Positions 18,615 to 27,152 of a stretch of DNA of 64,000 nucleotides are shown here, piece by piece. Made by a program: the position numbers and the translations under genes. Origin of the DNA: an uncultured Pelagibacteraceae bacterium (GTDB taxonomy: Bacteria > Pseudomonadota > Alphaproteobacteria > Pelagibacterales > Pelagibacteraceae); assembly GCA_902612325.1 (NCBI GenBank), contig CACMDB010000006.1, positions 21,632 through 85,631 of the forward strand, given 5' to 3'. The notes under the pieces are model-generated. The model was not told where the DNA came from. It ran no database searches and saw only the letters and a list, made by a program, of their open reading frames with translations. Each line of letters starts with the position of its first letter. The first letter of the stretch is position 1.

Positions 18615-19183
18615 TGACAAACACTCCCTTAATGCCTATGGCAACAGCTGTATGGCTGGTAGAAAATACAACACTTACTTTTAAACAGATAGCGGATTTT
18701 TGTAATTTGCATGAAGTAGAAGTTCAAGGGATAGCGGATGGAGAAGTTGCAAAAGGAATTAAAGCTTATAATCCAATAATTTCAGGACAACTTTCTAGAG
18801 AAGAAATTGAATTATCCTCAAAAGATCAATCTAGGCCTTTAGAAATAAAAAATACTGACATTGAAATATCAAACTCAGAAAAAAAAATTAAAAAATATGT
18901 TCCATTGTCAAAAAGACAAGATAAGCCTGACTCTGCGTTATGGCTTTTAAAAAACCATAATATTTTAAAAGATTCACAAATTGCAAAACTTGTGGGTGTC
19001 ACCAAAAATTCTGTGACTTCTATTAGGAATAAAAGTTATTGGAATTATAATAACTTAAGTCCCAAAGATCCTGTGGCTCTAAACTTATTTACTCAAAAAG
19101 ATTTAGTGAGTGCTTTAGAAAAAGCTGAAAGAAGAATAAAAAGAGAAAAAAGAGAAAAAGAAAAACAAAAACAATCAATATAA
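18614..19183 (+). CDS. trcR: cell-cycle transcriptional regulator TrcR family protein (DUF1013)
   Basis: Member of the alphaproteobacterial DUF1013 family, described in Caulobacter as TrcR, a transcription co-regulator linked to the cell cycle. The family N-terminus PLMPMATAVWLVENTTLTFKQIADFC is plain, with repeated helix-turn-helix-like segments at about residues 15-45 and 110-150 (DSALWLLKNHNILKDSQIAKLVG). A highly charged Lys/Arg/Glu tail ends the 189-residue protein. It overlaps rpmE by one base. Its presence is a good alphaproteobacterial marker. Confidence 0.85.
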   Translation: MTNTPLMPMATAVWLVENTTLTFKQIADFCNLHEVEVQGIADGEVAKGIKAYNPIISGQLSREEIELSSKDQSRPLEIKNTDIEISNSEKKIKKYVPLSKRQDKPDSALWLLKNHNILKDSQIAKLVGVTKNSVTSIRNKSYWNYNNLSPKDPVALNLFTQKDLVSALEKAERRIKREKREKEKQKQSI

Positions 19184-19206
19184 TTCTTCATTATGAATAA
19201 ATTAGA

Positions 19207-19235
19207 TAGACATAAAAATATAAAAATGTTATTTA
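19207..19235 (+). promoter_or_regulatory. candidate rpsU-tRNA promoter
   Basis: TAGACA (19207-19212), a 17-base spacer and TATTTA (19230-19235) make a plausible promoter in the 61-base gap between trcR and rpsU. The predicted start near 19242 lies just ahead of the strong ribosome-binding site GGAGG (19247-19251). Confidence 0.4.
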
Positions 19236-19250
19236 CACAAGTTTTTGGAG

Positions 19251-19451
19251 GTGGTTATTAAAATAGAAGTAAAAGACAATAATGTTGAACAAGCTCTAAG
19301 AGTTTTAAAAAGAAAACTTCAAAGAGATGGTTTTTTCAAAGTAATAAAACTTAAAAATACTTATGAGAAACCCTCTGAAAAGAAAAAAAGAATTCTACAA
19401 GAGAATATTAAAAGAGTAAAAAAACTTAACAAATTAAAAAATAGAATTTAA
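19251..19451 (+). CDS. rpsU: 30S ribosomal protein S21
   Basis: Small-subunit protein with the S21 pattern VKDNNVEQALRVLKRKLQRDG and YEKPSEKKKR. No ATG is available at the 5' end. In-frame candidates are TTG 19245, GTG 19251 and ATT 19257. The strong ribosome-binding site GGAGG (19247-19251) overlaps the first two but is five bases from the ATT, which would give an N-terminus MKIEVKDNNVEQ. The GTG is shown as a compromise. It is followed after six bases by tRNA-fMet, probably in the same transcript. Confidence 0.88.
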   Translation: MVIKIEVKDNNVEQALRVLKRKLQRDGFFKVIKLKNTYEKPSEKKKRILQENIKRVKKLNKLKNRI

Positions 19452-19457
19452 TTATAT

Positions 19458-19534
<77 letters not shown>

Positions 19535-19538
19535 ATCA

Positions 19539-20231
19539 ATGATTAAAATTTTAATAGATAATCTAGACACTTTTCAACTACACAGAATTGCAAAATTTCT
19601 TTATAAATATAAATTTGATACAGTAATTGATGTGGGTTCTTATAAAGGAGAGTTTATTAAATACTCTCTTAAATATCTAAATCCAAAAAAGATTTATGCT
19701 TTTGAACCTCAAAAAGAAATCAATGATCTTTTAAAAAAAAAATTCAAGAATGATAAAATAAAAATATCGAATTTTGCTATTGGCAGAAATAATAAAAAAA
19801 ACTTTTTATATGTAAATAAATTTAAAAAAACTTCTACATTGTCTAAAGAAACAATTTTTTCTAATTCGATTTATAATAAATTAAAAAATTTTTTATTAAG
19901 AAGTGAGAGTTATCAGTATAAATATCCTGTTAAAACAATTTCTTTGGATAGTTTTTTCTCCAATAAAAAAATTATCAAAAGTTTGTTAAAAATTGATGTA
20001 GAAGGTTATGAAATAAATGTGTTACTTGGATCAAAAAAAGTCTTACAGAAAATAAATATGGTTTTAATAGAAAAACAAAATTTCAAAAATAACAATTTTG
20101 TCAAATGCCATAATTATCTTTTAAAAAACAATTTTGTTCTTTTAAAAACCTTTATTTTTCCTTTAATGCATTTCGAGGATAGGCTATACGTTAAAAAACA
20201 TTTAATGTACAACAACTTCAATGATGAGTAA
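19539..20231 (+). CDS. FkbM family methyltransferase
   Basis: Predicted SAM-dependent O-methyltransferase of the FkbM family, often found decorating surface glycans. The SAM-binding motif is VIDVGSYKG (29-37), followed by IYAFEPQKEI, and the family-typical LLKIDVEGYEINVLLGS at about 145-162. Its ATG is four bases past the tRNA 3' end and has no ribosome-binding site, so translation may start at the 5' end left by tRNA processing. It overlaps the next gene by 11 bases. It is very AT-rich with many Lys/Asn/Phe, like the glycan island. Confidence 0.82.
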   Translation: MIKILIDNLDTFQLHRIAKFLYKYKFDTVIDVGSYKGEFIKYSLKYLNPKKIYAFEPQKEINDLLKKKFKNDKIKISNFAIGRNNKKNFLYVNKFKKTSTLSKETIFSNSIYNKLKNFLLRSESYQYKYPVKTISLDSFFSNKKIIKSLLKIDVEGYEINVLLGSKKVLQKINMVLIEKQNFKNNNFVKCHNYLLKNNFVLLKTFIFPLMHFEDRLYVKKHLMYNNFNDE

Positions 20232-20925
20232 AAAATTTCAAATTTTACTACCTGTGCATAATGAGGGATTGTCTATTAAAAAAACTCTTTTAGATATTTA
20301 TGATGCTTTAAAAGATGAAATAGATTTTGAATTTATCATTACAGAAGATGGTAGCACTGATGATACAAAAAAAATTTTGAATGACCTCAAAAACGAACTG
20401 CCAATGATTTTAATTTCAGAAGATAAACGAAAATATTATTCCTTAGCAGTCTTAGATGGAATAAAAAAAGCAACATCAGAATTTCTATTAATAATGGACT
20501 CCGATGGTCAATGTGATCCAAAAGATATTAAAAGCTTTTGGAATAAAAGGAATGAGTCTGATTTAGTTTGTGGTTATAGATCTCCAAGATATGACTATGC
20601 ATATAGAAAATTTATTTCAAAAATTTTTTATTTTATCTATAACATTTTATTCAAAGTTCCATTAAGAGATCCAAGCTTTGCATTTGTTTTTATGAATAAG
20701 AAAACCTATACAAATTTAAATAATTTTACACCATATCTTCCAGATGGTTTTTTTTGGGAGTTTAATGCTCGAGCGAATAAACTCAATTTTTTATTCAGTG
20801 AAATAAAAATCAATCATAGAAAAAGAAGTTCAGGTGATACAAAAATTTATACTTTTGGCAAATTGCCTAAAGTTGCCTATAATAATTTGACTGGACTCAT
20901 AAAATTAAAAAAAGAAATCGGATAG
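20221..20925 (+). CDS. family 2 glycosyltransferase
   Basis: GT-A fold glycosyltransferase resembling dolichol-phosphate-mannose-type enzymes. The N-terminal ILLPVHNEG, the EDGSTDDT nucleotide loop and the metal-binding LIMDSDGQ (around 90-97) are present. There are no membrane segments beyond a hydrophobic patch around 140-155. The length of 234 is typical of a single catalytic domain. The acceptor and donor are unknown. Its stop codon shares a base with the next gene's GTG start. Confidence 0.8.
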   Translation: MMSKKFQILLPVHNEGLSIKKTLLDIYDALKDEIDFEFIITEDGSTDDTKKILNDLKNELPMILISEDKRKYYSLAVLDGIKKATSEFLLIMDSDGQCDPKDIKSFWNKRNESDLVCGYRSPRYDYAYRKFISKIFYFIYNILFKVPLRDPSFAFVFMNKKTYTNLNNFTPYLPDGFFWEFNARANKLNFLFSEIKINHRKRSSGDTKIYTFGKLPKVAYNNLTGLIKLKKEIG

Positions 20926-21920
20926 TGATATTAATTATTGGAGCTAATGGTTTTTTTGGAAATCAACTTCAAAAACTATTTTTGAAAAAAAAAGTAAAAT
21001 TTATTCCCACTGATATTTCTTTAAATAAAAAAAATTTTTTAGACATAAGAGACCCGGTATCAATTAAAAAATTTTTAAAAATTAATAATATTACAATGGT
21101 TATTAATTGTTCGTGTGAACCAGCTACAAGTAATTCAAAAAAAAGATTGTGGGATACAAATGTGATAGGAAACAAAAATTTAATAAAAGCTTGTGAAGAA
21201 TTTAATATTCAAAAATACATTTATATCTCAACTTCAGCTATTTGGGTTAAAGACTATGAAAAATCTGTACAGGAAAATGAAGAATATTGTCCAGTTGAAA
21301 ATTATGGAGGCTCAAAGGTACAAGCAGAAAAAGATATAAAAACATCCAATTTGATTAATTGGACCATTTTTAGAGTTCCAATGATAGTCTCTAAAGAACG
21401 ACTGGGTATTTTAAGTTTATTATTTGATTTGATACTATCTGATAAAAAGATTCCTTTGCTCGGTTCAGGAAAAAATATTTTACAATTTTTACACGCGGAT
21501 GACTTAAGTAATTGTATTTATTTATCTTTAAATATTAATGAGAAAAATATTTATAACGTTGGCAGTGAGGAGAAAATTTCTCTAAAAAATTTAATAGAAA
21601 AATTAATTCTTGAGGTAAATTCTAAATCAAAGATTTTTTCGATTAAAGATTTTGGTGTTACGAAAATTTTGAGTTTTTTAAATAAATTAAATTTATCACC
21701 ACTTAATATCTATCATTTAAATATGTTGAAGTTTTCCTTAACTCTAAACTCTAATAAAATATATAAAAACTATAATTTCAGACCTCAGATCAAAACAAGT
21801 GACATGATATTAGAAGCTCTAATAAATTATAAAAACAAATCTGCAATTAATGAAATTAATACTGAAATTACAAAACCAATCAGGCCTGGTATTTTAAAAT
21901 TAATAAAATTAATTCTTTAA
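20925..21920 (+). CDS. NAD-dependent epimerase/dehydratase
   Basis: Extended short-chain dehydrogenase, probably acting on a nucleotide sugar. The Rossmann motif GANGFFG is at residues 6-12, the catalytic pair appears in YGGSKVQAE, and STSAIW supplies the conserved Ser. The later FLHADDLSNCIYLSL and IYNVGS blocks are typical. It begins with GTG sharing a base with the preceding stop codon. It ends tail to tail with the opposing membrane-protein gene, the two TAA stops sharing the bases TTAA. Confidence 0.8.
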   Translation: MILIIGANGFFGNQLQKLFLKKKVKFIPTDISLNKKNFLDIRDPVSIKKFLKINNITMVINCSCEPATSNSKKRLWDTNVIGNKNLIKACEEFNIQKYIYISTSAIWVKDYEKSVQENEEYCPVENYGGSKVQAEKDIKTSNLINWTIFRVPMIVSKERLGILSLLFDLILSDKKIPLLGSGKNILQFLHADDLSNCIYLSLNINEKNIYNVGSEEKISLKNLIEKLILEVNSKSKIFSIKDFGVTKILSFLNKLNLSPLNIYHLNMLKFSLTLNSNKIYKNYNFRPQIKTSDMILEALINYKNKSAINEINTEITKPIRPGILKLIKLIL

Positions 21921-23206
21921 AAATAATAAAATAAAGGTAGTTTTTTTATTCCGTGGTAATAAGCAAAAGCTATTACTAGAATAAATATTTCCCATAATAA
22001 TAATATTTTAATTGTATAGTTTTTATTCAATTTTAAATCTAGCATTTGTTCTTTAGAAAAGAAAATATAAAAGAATATCAAGTATAATGGATCAAACCAC
22101 TCTTGGTATAAAAACTCAGTAAAACCAAAATTTAAATAAATTAAAGGTACAATTAAAAAATATTGATAATTACTCCGACTTATAGTTGATATAATAAGCG
22201 TAAAAATTATTGAAGATATAAATAACAAAATTATTGTATTATTAAATAAAAACAATCGTGTAAATTTTACAATGTAACCTCCTCCCTTATCTGGATAATT
22301 AAGATCATTAAAAAGTATTAATTTTAAAAGAAAAATAGAGATTAAAATCGAAAAATATTTTTTTGATAAAAAAATTTTTGAAAATTTGGAAAAATTAATA
22401 AATATTAATGGTAGAGAATAAAAGAATAATAAAGAAGATATTTTAGGTATATTCAAAAATATGTTCTTAATATCTAGGTTGCCTGATGCAGAAGTGCTCT
22501 GAGATAAGTCATTAAAAACACCCCATAAATATAGAGTGTAAAAACCTGGCAAAGATAAAAAAAAATATAAGATAATTGAAAATATCAAATTTCTTTTATC
22601 ATTATTAATTAACAAAATTAAAATATGGAATACTGCTAAAAAAAGATATTGTTGTCTTGCATATAAGGTTAAAGATATTAAAACAACTAACAGAAGATTT
22701 TCATTAAATGTTATTTTTTTTTTTACCAAAAAATTCAATAAAAATAACGATGGTATTAGAAAAAAAAATGCAAAATTTTCGGTCATACCCCAATATGAGG
22801 ATGATCTAAACCATGGACTAATTAACAATATTAAAGGTATTAAGTAAATTGAAAATTCATTATCAAATTTAATTTTTTTCAATTTTAAAAATTGATAGAA
22901 AATTATAATAATAAATAAATTTAAAATTGTGTTATTTAAACAATATAAATAATTGTTACTTGTCAGATTAAAGAATGATTGAAAACTATGAAAAAAAGGA
23001 AACGTTGCTTCACTATAACTTTGATAGTTTTTTAAAGTATCCAAATAATTTTGTTTAAAATCTAAAATTATTATCCAAATATGTAACTCTAAATCTATGT
23101 GTCCGGCACCATTGGAAATTTCTCTTATATAAAACCCAAAAAAATAACTAAAAAGTATTATTAATACCAAAAAATAATTAAATTTATTTTTTTCAAAACT
23201 GGGCAT
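21917..23206 (-). CDS. polytopic membrane protein, possible GT-C type glycosyltransferase
   Basis: A 429-residue protein with about ten or more hydrophobic segments spread along its length. No soluble domain is visible. A short acidic loop after the first membrane segment (GAGHIDLELHIWIIILDF) and repeated aromatic residues resemble GT-C glycosyltransferases or polysaccharide polymerases, but no diagnostic motif is secure, so the function is unassigned. It converges on the epimerase gene and follows the transaldolase gene after 20 bases. I count it as part of the small accessory block beside tRNA-fMet. Confidence 0.6.
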   Translation of the reverse strand: MPSFEKNKFNYFLVLIILFSYFFGFYIREISNGAGHIDLELHIWIIILDFKQNYLDTLKNYQSYSEATFPFFHSFQSFFNLTSNNYLYCLNNTILNLFIIIIFYQFLKLKKIKFDNEFSIYLIPLILLISPWFRSSSYWGMTENFAFFFLIPSLFLLNFLVKKKITFNENLLLVVLISLTLYARQQYLFLAVFHILILLINNDKRNLIFSIILYFFLSLPGFYTLYLWGVFNDLSQSTSASGNLDIKNIFLNIPKISSLLFFYSLPLIFINFSKFSKIFLSKKYFSILISIFLLKLILFNDLNYPDKGGGYIVKFTRLFLFNNTIILLFISSIIFTLIISTISRSNYQYFLIVPLIYLNFGFTEFLYQEWFDPLYLIFFYIFFSKEQMLDLKLNKNYTIKILLLWEIFILVIAFAYYHGIKKLPLFYYF

Positions 23207-23226
23207 TCTAAAAATTATATATTAAC

Positions 23227-23925
23227 TTAAATTTTAAAATTTGACTTTTTACTATCAATTAGAAATGTTTTGACTGTTTCTTTAGTTAGTTGATCAAAAG
23301 TTTTACCAAATTTTTCAATTTTTTCGATTATTTTTGGTGGAATAGTTATTATATGGCAACCTAATTGTTTCGCTTGTAAATAGTTGTATGGTTCTCTCAC
23401 ACTTGCCCACAAGATACTTACATTTTTAAAACTTTTTGCTAACTTAATACTTTTTTTAAACTCAGGAACAGGATCTTTGCCAGTATCTGCAGCCCTACCT
23501 CCAAATATAGAAATTATTACTTTTGTGGACTTATTGATATTTTTTAAAATTTTAGCTGTTTGTTTTGCCGTATAAACTGCCGTAATATTTAGTTTGATAT
23601 TTTGTTTATTTAATTCTTTTATAGCTTGCCCTGAAAATCTATTTTTTGAGTTTACTACTGGCACTTTTACATAAACATTTTTTCCCCATTTATTTATTTG
23701 AATACCTTGTTTTATCATAGATTTGGAATTATCTGCGAATACCTCAAATGAAATAGGTTTTTTTTTACAAATTTTTATAATTTGCTGAGAGTATAACTTA
23801 TAGTTTTTTGCACCTGCTTTTCTCATCAAACTTGGATTTGTTGTAAAACCTTTGACTATTTTTTTTTTATTAAACTTTCTTACATTTGATAAATCTGCAA
23901 TATCACAAAAAATTTTAGTGCCCAT
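23227..23925 (-). CDS. transaldolase / fructose-6-phosphate aldolase-like protein
   Basis: TIM-barrel Schiff-base enzyme of the transaldolase family, short FSA/TalC type (232 residues). It starts KIFCDIADLSNVR and GFTTNPSLMRKAG. The predicted Schiff-base lysine is Lys87 in VYVKVPV; LNITAVYTAKQT and SIFGGRAADTGKDP follow the family pattern. Members like this occur both in central metabolism and in surface-sugar clusters. It lies five bases after pntB and before a membrane protein, so it may ride on the pnt transcript. Confidence 0.8.
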   Translation of the reverse strand: MGTKIFCDIADLSNVRKFNKKKIVKGFTTNPSLMRKAGAKNYKLYSQQIIKICKKKPISFEVFADNSKSMIKQGIQINKWGKNVYVKVPVVNSKNRFSGQAIKELNKQNIKLNITAVYTAKQTAKILKNINKSTKVIISIFGGRAADTGKDPVPEFKKSIKLAKSFKNVSILWASVREPYNYLQAKQLGCHIITIPPKIIEKIEKFGKTFDQLTKETVKTFLIDSKKSNFKI

Positions 23926-23930
23926 TTAAA

Positions 23931-25328
23931 CTATAAGTTTTTGGTTATTTCCTCTGTCATTTTTTTTGCGTCAGCAAATAACATAAGAGTATTTTCTTTA
24001 TAAAATAAATCATTGTCAATTCCAGCATATCCTGGTGATAAACTTCTTTTGACAAACAATACTGATTTACATTTTTCGACATCCAAAACTGGCATTCCAT
24101 AAATTGGACTTTGAGGATCAGTTTTTGCCACAGGATTTGTTACATCATTAGCTCCTATTACGAATGCTACATCTGCGTTTGCAAAATCGTTATTTATCTC
24201 TTCCAATTCAAAAACTTCGTCATAAGGTACATTAGCTTCTGCTAATAAAACATTCATGTGGCCCGGCATTCTTCCTGCAACAGGATGAATTGCATAAGAC
24301 ACTTTGATATCATTTTTCTTTAGAGTATCTACCATTTCTCTTAATGCATGTTGAGCTTGAGCAACTGCCATTCCATATCCAGGAACAATTATTACTGATG
24401 AAGCATTCTTCATTAAAAAAGCAGCATCATCTGCATTACCACTTTTTACTGGTCTTTGCTCTTTTGAGACATTTTTAGATGTTTCATCTGTTGCTCCCCA
24501 TCCTCCCAAGATAACATTGAAGAAAGAACGGTTCATACCTTTACACATTATATATGATAAAATTGCTCCAGATGATCCAACGAGCGCTCCAGTTATTATT
24601 AAAGCTGTATTTTCTAAAGTGAATCCAATTCCTGCTGCGGCCCATCCCGAATAGGAATTCAACATTGATATTACCACAGGCATATCAGCACCACCGATTG
24701 GAATAATTAGTAGAAAACCAATTAAAAATGAGACTGATAATAATACCCAAAACAAATTTGATGACTGCGTTGAACATAAAAAATAGATTAAAACTATTAT
24801 TGAAATTAAGATTATAGCGTTTAATGGATGCTGACCTTTAAATGTGATAGGTGAACCTGACATTATTCCTTGTAGTTTAAGAAAAGCAATTACTGAGCCA
24901 GAAAATGTAATAGCTCCAACTGCGGCTCCAATTGACATTTCAATTAAACTACCAAGCTTTATGTTTCCTGGTTTTCCAAGATTAAATGCTTCAGGATTTA
25001 AAAAAGCAGAAATTGCAACAAAAACTGCTGCTAAACCTACTAAACTATGAAAACCTGCAACTAATTCTGGCATCGCTGTCATTGGTATTCTGTATGCAAT
25101 AAAAGCTCCTATTGAACCTCCAACTAAAATAAATATTAGAACATAAATAAATCCACTTGAAAAATTGCCAATAGATAAAAAAGTTACAGCTACAGCAATA
25201 ATCATTCCTACAATACCAAAAAAATTACCTTGTCTTGATGTCTCTGGAGATGATAAGCCTCTTAAAGCTAAAATAAATAGTACACCAGAAACTAGGTAAA
25301 AAATTGCTGAAAAGTTTGCTGATATCAT
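23931..25328 (-). CDS. pntB: NAD(P) transhydrogenase subunit beta
   Basis: Membrane and NADP-binding subunit of the proton-pumping transhydrogenase, which makes NADPH from NADH. About eight or nine hydrophobic helices occupy residues 1-265. The NADP-binding dIII domain follows from about 290, with VIIVPGYGMAVAQAQHAL, YAIHPVAGRMPGHMNVLLAEA, IGANDVTNPVA and SPGYAGIDNDLFY. The length of 465 is normal. The start overlaps the upstream pntA C-terminal gene by four bases. Confidence 0.97.
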   Translation of the reverse strand: MISANFSAIFYLVSGVLFILALRGLSSPETSRQGNFFGIVGMIIAVAVTFLSIGNFSSGFIYVLIFILVGGSIGAFIAYRIPMTAMPELVAGFHSLVGLAAVFVAISAFLNPEAFNLGKPGNIKLGSLIEMSIGAAVGAITFSGSVIAFLKLQGIMSGSPITFKGQHPLNAIILISIIVLIYFLCSTQSSNLFWVLLSVSFLIGFLLIIPIGGADMPVVISMLNSYSGWAAAGIGFTLENTALIITGALVGSSGAILSYIMCKGMNRSFFNVILGGWGATDETSKNVSKEQRPVKSGNADDAAFLMKNASSVIIVPGYGMAVAQAQHALREMVDTLKKNDIKVSYAIHPVAGRMPGHMNVLLAEANVPYDEVFELEEINNDFANADVAFVIGANDVTNPVAKTDPQSPIYGMPVLDVEKCKSVLFVKRSLSPGYAGIDNDLFYKENTLMLFADAKKMTEEITKNL

Positions 25329-25636
25329 TTTTTATCCTTTTTCTTTTTTTTATACATTGCAAGCATTCTTTGAGTTACCAGAAAACCACCAAAAATATTA
25401 ATCGCTGCCAATGCAATAGCTAAAAAACCAAAAATGCTAGAGGTATTAAAAACATTATCTGAATTACCAGATAATCCTGCGATTATTGCCCCAACGATTA
25501 TTACAGATGAAATTGCGTTAGTCACAGACATTAAAGGAGTATGTAAAGATGGAGTAACGCTCCAAACAACATAATACCCTACAAATATTGAGAGAATGAA
25601 TATACTTAATCTGAATATTAAAGGATCAATTTCCAT
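25325..25636 (-). CDS. pntAB: NAD(P) transhydrogenase alpha subunit, membrane part
   Basis: The membrane-spanning C-terminal portion of the transhydrogenase alpha chain as a separate 103-residue protein. Three or four hydrophobic helices and the conserved VTPSLHTPLMSVTNAISSVIIVGA segment are present. The split into pntAA and pntAB is common in alphaproteobacteria, whereas E. coli has one fused pntA. It overlaps pntB by four bases and follows pntAA by three. Confidence 0.94.
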   Translation of the reverse strand: MEIDPLIFRLSIFILSIFVGYYVVWSVTPSLHTPLMSVTNAISSVIIVGAIIAGLSGNSDNVFNTSSIFGFLAIALAAINIFGGFLVTQRMLAMYKKKKKDKK

Positions 25637-25639
25637 ATT

Positions 25640-26728
25640 TTATTTAATTAGCGTTTTTTCAATTATTTCATCTTCTAAATTAATGTTTAATTTTTTATTT
25701 TCTTTATCAAATAAATTTTCAACAAAATTAAACATATTTTTTGCATATAAGCTAGACGCAGACACTGGTAGTTTGTTTAAAATATTACTTTCACCCATAA
25801 TTTTAACTCCGTTTTTTTCAGTAATTTCATCTGCTTTAGTAAATGCAGTATTACCACCCTGTATAGCGGCTAAATCATAAATAACAGAACCAGCTTGCAT
25901 ATTAGTAATCATATCCTCTTTGATAATAATAGGTGCTTTTTTTCCAGGTATTAATGCTGTACAAATAACAATATCAATCTTTTTTAAAGTTTCAGAAAGT
26001 AAATCCTCTTGTTTTTTCTTAAAGTCATCAGAGGCCTCTTTTGCATAACCACCTTCGGTTTCTAAATTTTCAGCACCCTCAACCATCAAAAATTTTCCAC
26101 CTAAACTCTCAACTTGTTCCTTTGAAGCCATCCTCACATCTGTAGCAAAAACTATACCCCCCATTCTTTTTGCTGTAGCAATCGCTTGTAGTCCAGCAAC
26201 ACCTGCGCCAACAACCAAAATCTTTGCAGCGGGAACAGTTCCTGCAGCTGTCATCATCATAGGTATAGCTTTCTCAAAATTAGCAAATGACTCGATTACT
26301 GCTTTATATCCAGCTAAGTTGGCTTGTGAAGATAAGATATCCATAGATTGAGCTCTTGTTATTCTTGGTAATAACTCTAAAGAAAAAAGTTTTATCTTTT
26401 TATCTTTTAACACATCTAATTTTTCTTTGTTATCATAAGGGTTCAAAACACCAATTAGAGTTTGATCTTCTTTTAATAACGAACTTTTGTCATCTGACAA
26501 TAATCCTAATTGTACAATAATATTTGAAAGGTTTATTATTTCTTTATCATCACTTAAAAATTTTACACCAATCTTTTCATATACATCATCAGTAATACCT
26601 AAATGAGTTCCATAATTTTTAGATAACTGAACATCAAATCCCAGTGAAATATACTTTTTGGCAATTTCAGGGGTTATTGCAATTCTTTTTTCAATTTTTT
26701 GATTTTCTAATATTGATCCTATTTTCAT
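25640..26728 (-). CDS. pntAA: NAD(P) transhydrogenase alpha subunit, NAD-binding part
   Basis: NAD(H)-binding domain I of the transhydrogenase, related to alanine dehydrogenase. The N-terminus reads EKRIAITPEIAKKY; the nucleotide-binding motif VGAGVAGLQAIATAKRMG is near residue 172 with the following ATDVR; GKKAPIIIKEDMI and VIYDLAAIQGGN complete the fold. The length of 362 is normal for the split form. It is ten bases after the CoxIV-like small gene on the same strand. Confidence 0.96.
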   Translation of the reverse strand: MKIGSILENQKIEKRIAITPEIAKKYISLGFDVQLSKNYGTHLGITDDVYEKIGVKFLSDDKEIINLSNIIVQLGLLSDDKSSLLKEDQTLIGVLNPYDNKEKLDVLKDKKIKLFSLELLPRITRAQSMDILSSQANLAGYKAVIESFANFEKAIPMMMTAAGTVPAAKILVVGAGVAGLQAIATAKRMGGIVFATDVRMASKEQVESLGGKFLMVEGAENLETEGGYAKEASDDFKKKQEDLLSETLKKIDIVICTALIPGKKAPIIIKEDMITNMQAGSVIYDLAAIQGGNTAFTKADEITEKNGVKIMGESNILNKLPVSASSLYAKNMFNFVENLFDKENKKLNINLEDEIIEKTLIK

Positions 26729-26738
26729 TAAAAAAACT

Positions 26739-26849
26739 CTACAGCAAGAACAAAGCCATTAATATCAATACCAATACTACCGCGATAGTTCCCCACAATA
26801 CAAATTTTGTAAAATTATTCCACGTCTTCTTATGGTTTTCGTTATCCAT
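26739..26849 (-). CDS. aa3-type cytochrome c oxidase subunit IV-like small protein
   Basis: A 36-residue protein, MDNENHKKTWNNFTKFVLWG followed by one hydrophobic helix ending in FLL. The HKKTW-x-x-FTK...WG pattern is that of the bacterial aa3 oxidase subunit IV family (pfam07835 type), a single-helix accessory subunit. In alphaproteobacteria it is often encoded beside the pnt genes, as here (10-base gap to pntAA). It lies five bases after L36. Confidence 0.85.
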   Translation of the reverse strand: MDNENHKKTWNNFTKFVLWGTIAVVLVLILMALFLL

Positions 26850-26854
26850 AAAAA

Positions 26855-26980
26855 CTATTTTTGTCTTGCTTTAAATTTTGGGTTAGTTTTATTTATAATG
26901 TAAACTCTTCCTCTTCTTCTCACGAGTTTTGAATTTAAATCTCTTTTCTTAATTGATTTTAATGAACTTTTTATTTTCAT
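26855..26980 (-). CDS. rpmJ: 50S ribosomal protein L36, type B (YkgO-like)
   Basis: A 41-residue ribosomal protein beginning [14 protein letters not shown] and containing [20 protein letters not shown], the pattern of the longer L36 paralogue. It has no cysteine or zinc ribbon, so it is the zinc-independent form. It starts 16 bases after the 5S rRNA 3' end on the same strand with no terminator between them, which suggests cotranscription with 5S. The A/T-rich upstream bases hold no ribosome-binding site. Confidence 0.93.
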   Translation of the reverse strand: MKIKSSLKSIKKRDLNSKLVRRRGRVYIINKTNPKFKARQK

Positions 26981-26996
26981 AATATTTAAGATTTTA

Positions 26997-27112
26997 GCCT
27001 GGCAAAGTCCTACTCTTCCATGTCTTAAGACAAAGTACCATCGGCGCTGAAAAGCTTGACTTCCGAGTTCGGAATGGGATCGGGTATTACCTCTTCGCTA
27101 TAATCACCAGGC
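26997..27112 (-). rRNA. 5S ribosomal RNA
   Basis: About 116 bases on the minus strand, from GCCTGGTGATTATAGCG to GACTTTGCCAGGC, whose ends pair as the terminal helix (GCCTGG/CCAGGC). The conserved core CCGATCCCATTCCGAACTCGG and AGCGCCGATGGTA are present. No 16S or 23S gene is in the window; the upstream neighbour is a glycosyltransferase 40 bases away. A promoter at 27113-27146 puts +1 exactly on the first base. Confidence 0.96.
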
Positions 27113-27146
27113 GAAATTCTTATACATTCATTAATTATCTTTTCAA
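27113..27146 (-). promoter_or_regulatory. stand-alone 5S rRNA promoter
   Basis: On the minus strand TTGAAA (27146-27141), a 16-base spacer and TATAAG (27124-27119) are followed by six bases (AATTTC) and then the first base of the mature 5S. The whole promoter fits in the 40-base gap after the last glycan gene. Both spacing and start position agree, so 5S appears to be transcribed independently of 16S-23S. Confidence 0.7.
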
Positions 27147-27152
27147 GTAATT

